Of a stretch of 7,404 bases of DNA, positions 6,539 to 7,404 are shown piece after piece. This stretch comes from Bacteroidales bacterium. Its GTDB lineage: Bacteria; Bacteroidota; Bacteroidia; Bacteroidales; UBA7960. The position numbers and the translations under genes were made by a program. The notes under the pieces were generated by a model, which was not told the origin of the DNA, ran no database searches, and saw only the letters and a list, made by a program, of their open reading frames with translations. Position 1 is the stretch's first letter. The number at the start of each line of letters is the position of its first letter. The stretch spans positions 1 to 7,404 of the forward strand of contig SKNE01000222.1 in the NCBI GenBank assembly GCA_007120675.1. Reading direction: 5' to 3'.

Positions 6539-7404
6539 ATGTCCATCAAACAGAAGACCCTTGATCTCAAGCAGCGCATGCAAAATGCTTTGCAGGGAGG
6601 GGGAGCCAAAGCCATTGAGAAGCAGGTGGCCATGGGCAAGATGACAGCGCGGGAACGCATCATCTCTCTCCTGGACCCCAATTCATTCCACGAATACGAT
6701 CTTTTTGTGGAACATGCGGCAAAGGATTTTGACATGGATAAAAAGCACCTGCCGGGCGACGGGGTGATTACAGGAACAGGGACCATCAGTGGCTTCCCTG
6801 TTTGTATTTATGCCCAGGACTTTACCGTGGCGGGGGGCTCGCTGGGACTCATGCACGCCCGTAAGATCGGCAAGATCATGGACCATGCCATGAAGCTGAA
6901 GATCCCCATCATCGGGATCAACGACTCGGGTGGGGCCCGCATCCAGGAAGGCGTCAACTCCCTGGCGGGCTACGGAGAGATTTTTTACCGGAACACCCAG
7001 GCCTCGGGTGTGATTCCGCAGATTTCCGTCATCCTTGGTCCCTGCGCCGGGGGGGCCGTCTATTCACCGGCACTGACCGATTTCGTCTTTGTGGTGGACA
7101 AGATCTCCAAGATGTTCATCACCGGTCCGGAGGTGATCCGCTCTGTCCTCGGCGAGGAGATCAGCATGGAAGAGCTGGGCGGTGCCAGGGTGCACAGTGA
7201 AATCACCGGCAACGCCCATTTCTTCTCGGAGAGCGAAGCAGAGTGCTTTCAGAAGATCAAGAAGCTGGTGTCCTACATCCCCTGGAGCAACAAGAAAAAG
7301 GCAGCACCCTTCCCTAAAAAGGCACCCAAATCAAAACAGTTCCGCATAGACAACATCATACCCACCGATCCGAGAGAGCCTTACGACGTAAGGGACATCA
7401 TTAA
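6539..7404 (+). CDS. Acyl-CoA carboxylase carboxyltransferase subunit (PccB/MmdA type), N-terminal part
   Basis: The gene is open at the window end: 288 full codons and two bases, with no stop. Family members usually have about 510-520 residues, so a little over half is present. Motifs of the biotin-dependent carboxyltransferase (crotonase-like) fold are clear: GKMTARERI (33-41), GDGVITGTGTI (73-83), QDFTVAGGSLG (93-103), NDSGGARIQEGVN (128-140) and GPCAGGAVYSPALTDF (167-182). The two Gly-rich stretches shape the CoA and oxyanion sites. MFITGPEVI (192-200) and LGGARVH (213-219) also fit. The enzyme moves a carboxyl group between carboxybiotin and an acyl-CoA, probably propionyl/methylmalonyl-CoA, in the cytoplasm. 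Whether it works as a carboxylase (pccB) or as the alpha subunit of a sodium-pumping methylmalonyl-CoA decarboxylase (mmdA) depends on downstream genes not visible here, so no symbol is given. A Lys-rich linker (about 252-266) separates the N and C lobes. The start is ATG 6539; an in-frame TAG at 6494-6496 bounds it upstream, and GTG 6512 is a weaker alternative. Confidence 0.95.
   Translation, partial: MSIKQKTLDLKQRMQNALQGGGAKAIEKQVAMGKMTARERIISLLDPNSFHEYDLFVEHAAKDFDMDKKHLPGDGVITGTGTISGFPVCIYAQDFTVAGGSLGLMHARKIGKIMDHAMKLKIPIIGINDSGGARIQEGVNSLAGYGEIFYRNTQASGVIPQISVILGPCAGGAVYSPALTDFVFVVDKISKMFITGPEVIRSVLGEEISMEELGGARVHSEITGNAHFFSESEAECFQKIKKLVSYIPWSNKKKAAPFPKKAPKSKQFRIDNIIPTDPREPYDVRDII

Noticed and set aside
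6472..6886. Minus-strand frames (6472-6786, 6683-6886) at the start of the carboxyltransferase gene
   Set aside because: The plus-strand frame carries unmistakable family motifs throughout; these are antisense shadows.
1..7404. Search for CRISPR repeats, transposase genes, tRNA/rRNA and insertion-sequence ends
   Set aside because: No regularly spaced repeats, no transposase or integrase motifs, and no cloverleaf or rRNA-like sequence were seen.

Overview
The window looks like a chromosomal segment of a Bacteroidota (Bacteroidetes) bacterium, perhaps of Bacteroidales type. Four signs support this. Two proteins end in a C-terminal sorting domain of the type IX secretion system (T9SS, type A). 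Promoters match the Bacteroidetes pattern TTTG / TAnnTTTG. No gene has a Shine-Dalgarno sequence; starts sit in A-rich leaders. Each of the three signal peptides has a plausible cleavage site just before Gln. Coding DNA is GC-rich and the intergenic DNA is AT-rich. The order-level guess is weak.

Left part (minus strand, 1-2605): two tandem paralogous secreted proteins. The upstream one (875-2605) is complete: signal peptide, an N-terminal beta-rich domain, a carbohydrate-binding-like beta module that appears to be interrupted by a 'choice-of-anchor J'/cleaved-adhesin-type domain, and a T9SS sorting domain. It ends in a strong intrinsic terminator. The second (1-657) is cut by the window edge and has its own Bacteroidetes promoter, so the two are probably separate transcription units. 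Neither shows an enzyme signature or any cysteine; they look like secreted binding or adhesion proteins.

Centre (2606-3068): a 463-bp AT-rich divergent intergenic region. It holds a good promoter for the plus-strand gene and one bulged inverted repeat. I found no convincing promoter for the minus-strand gene.

Right part (plus strand): 3069-6386 encodes a 1105-residue multidomain secreted serine protease whose catalytic domain closely resembles lysyl endopeptidase (Achromobacter protease I). It is followed by an interrupted Fn3-like region, a cleaved-adhesin-type domain, an InlB-like repeat domain and a T9SS sorting domain. After a 152-bp gap, 6539 to the window end encodes the first 288 residues of a biotin-dependent acyl-CoA carboxylase carboxyltransferase (propionyl-CoA carboxylase beta / methylmalonyl-CoA decarboxylase alpha type). 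This is a cytoplasmic metabolic gene with no evident link to the secreted proteins.

Together the first three genes form a small cluster of T9SS cargo: a protease flanked by divergently transcribed binding-type proteins that share a domain type with it. I see no clearly new defence, mobile or RNA system. The most unusual features are the two nested domain arrangements and two changes in the protease relative to Achromobacter protease I: Thr at the His210 position and no Lys at the predicted maturation junction.
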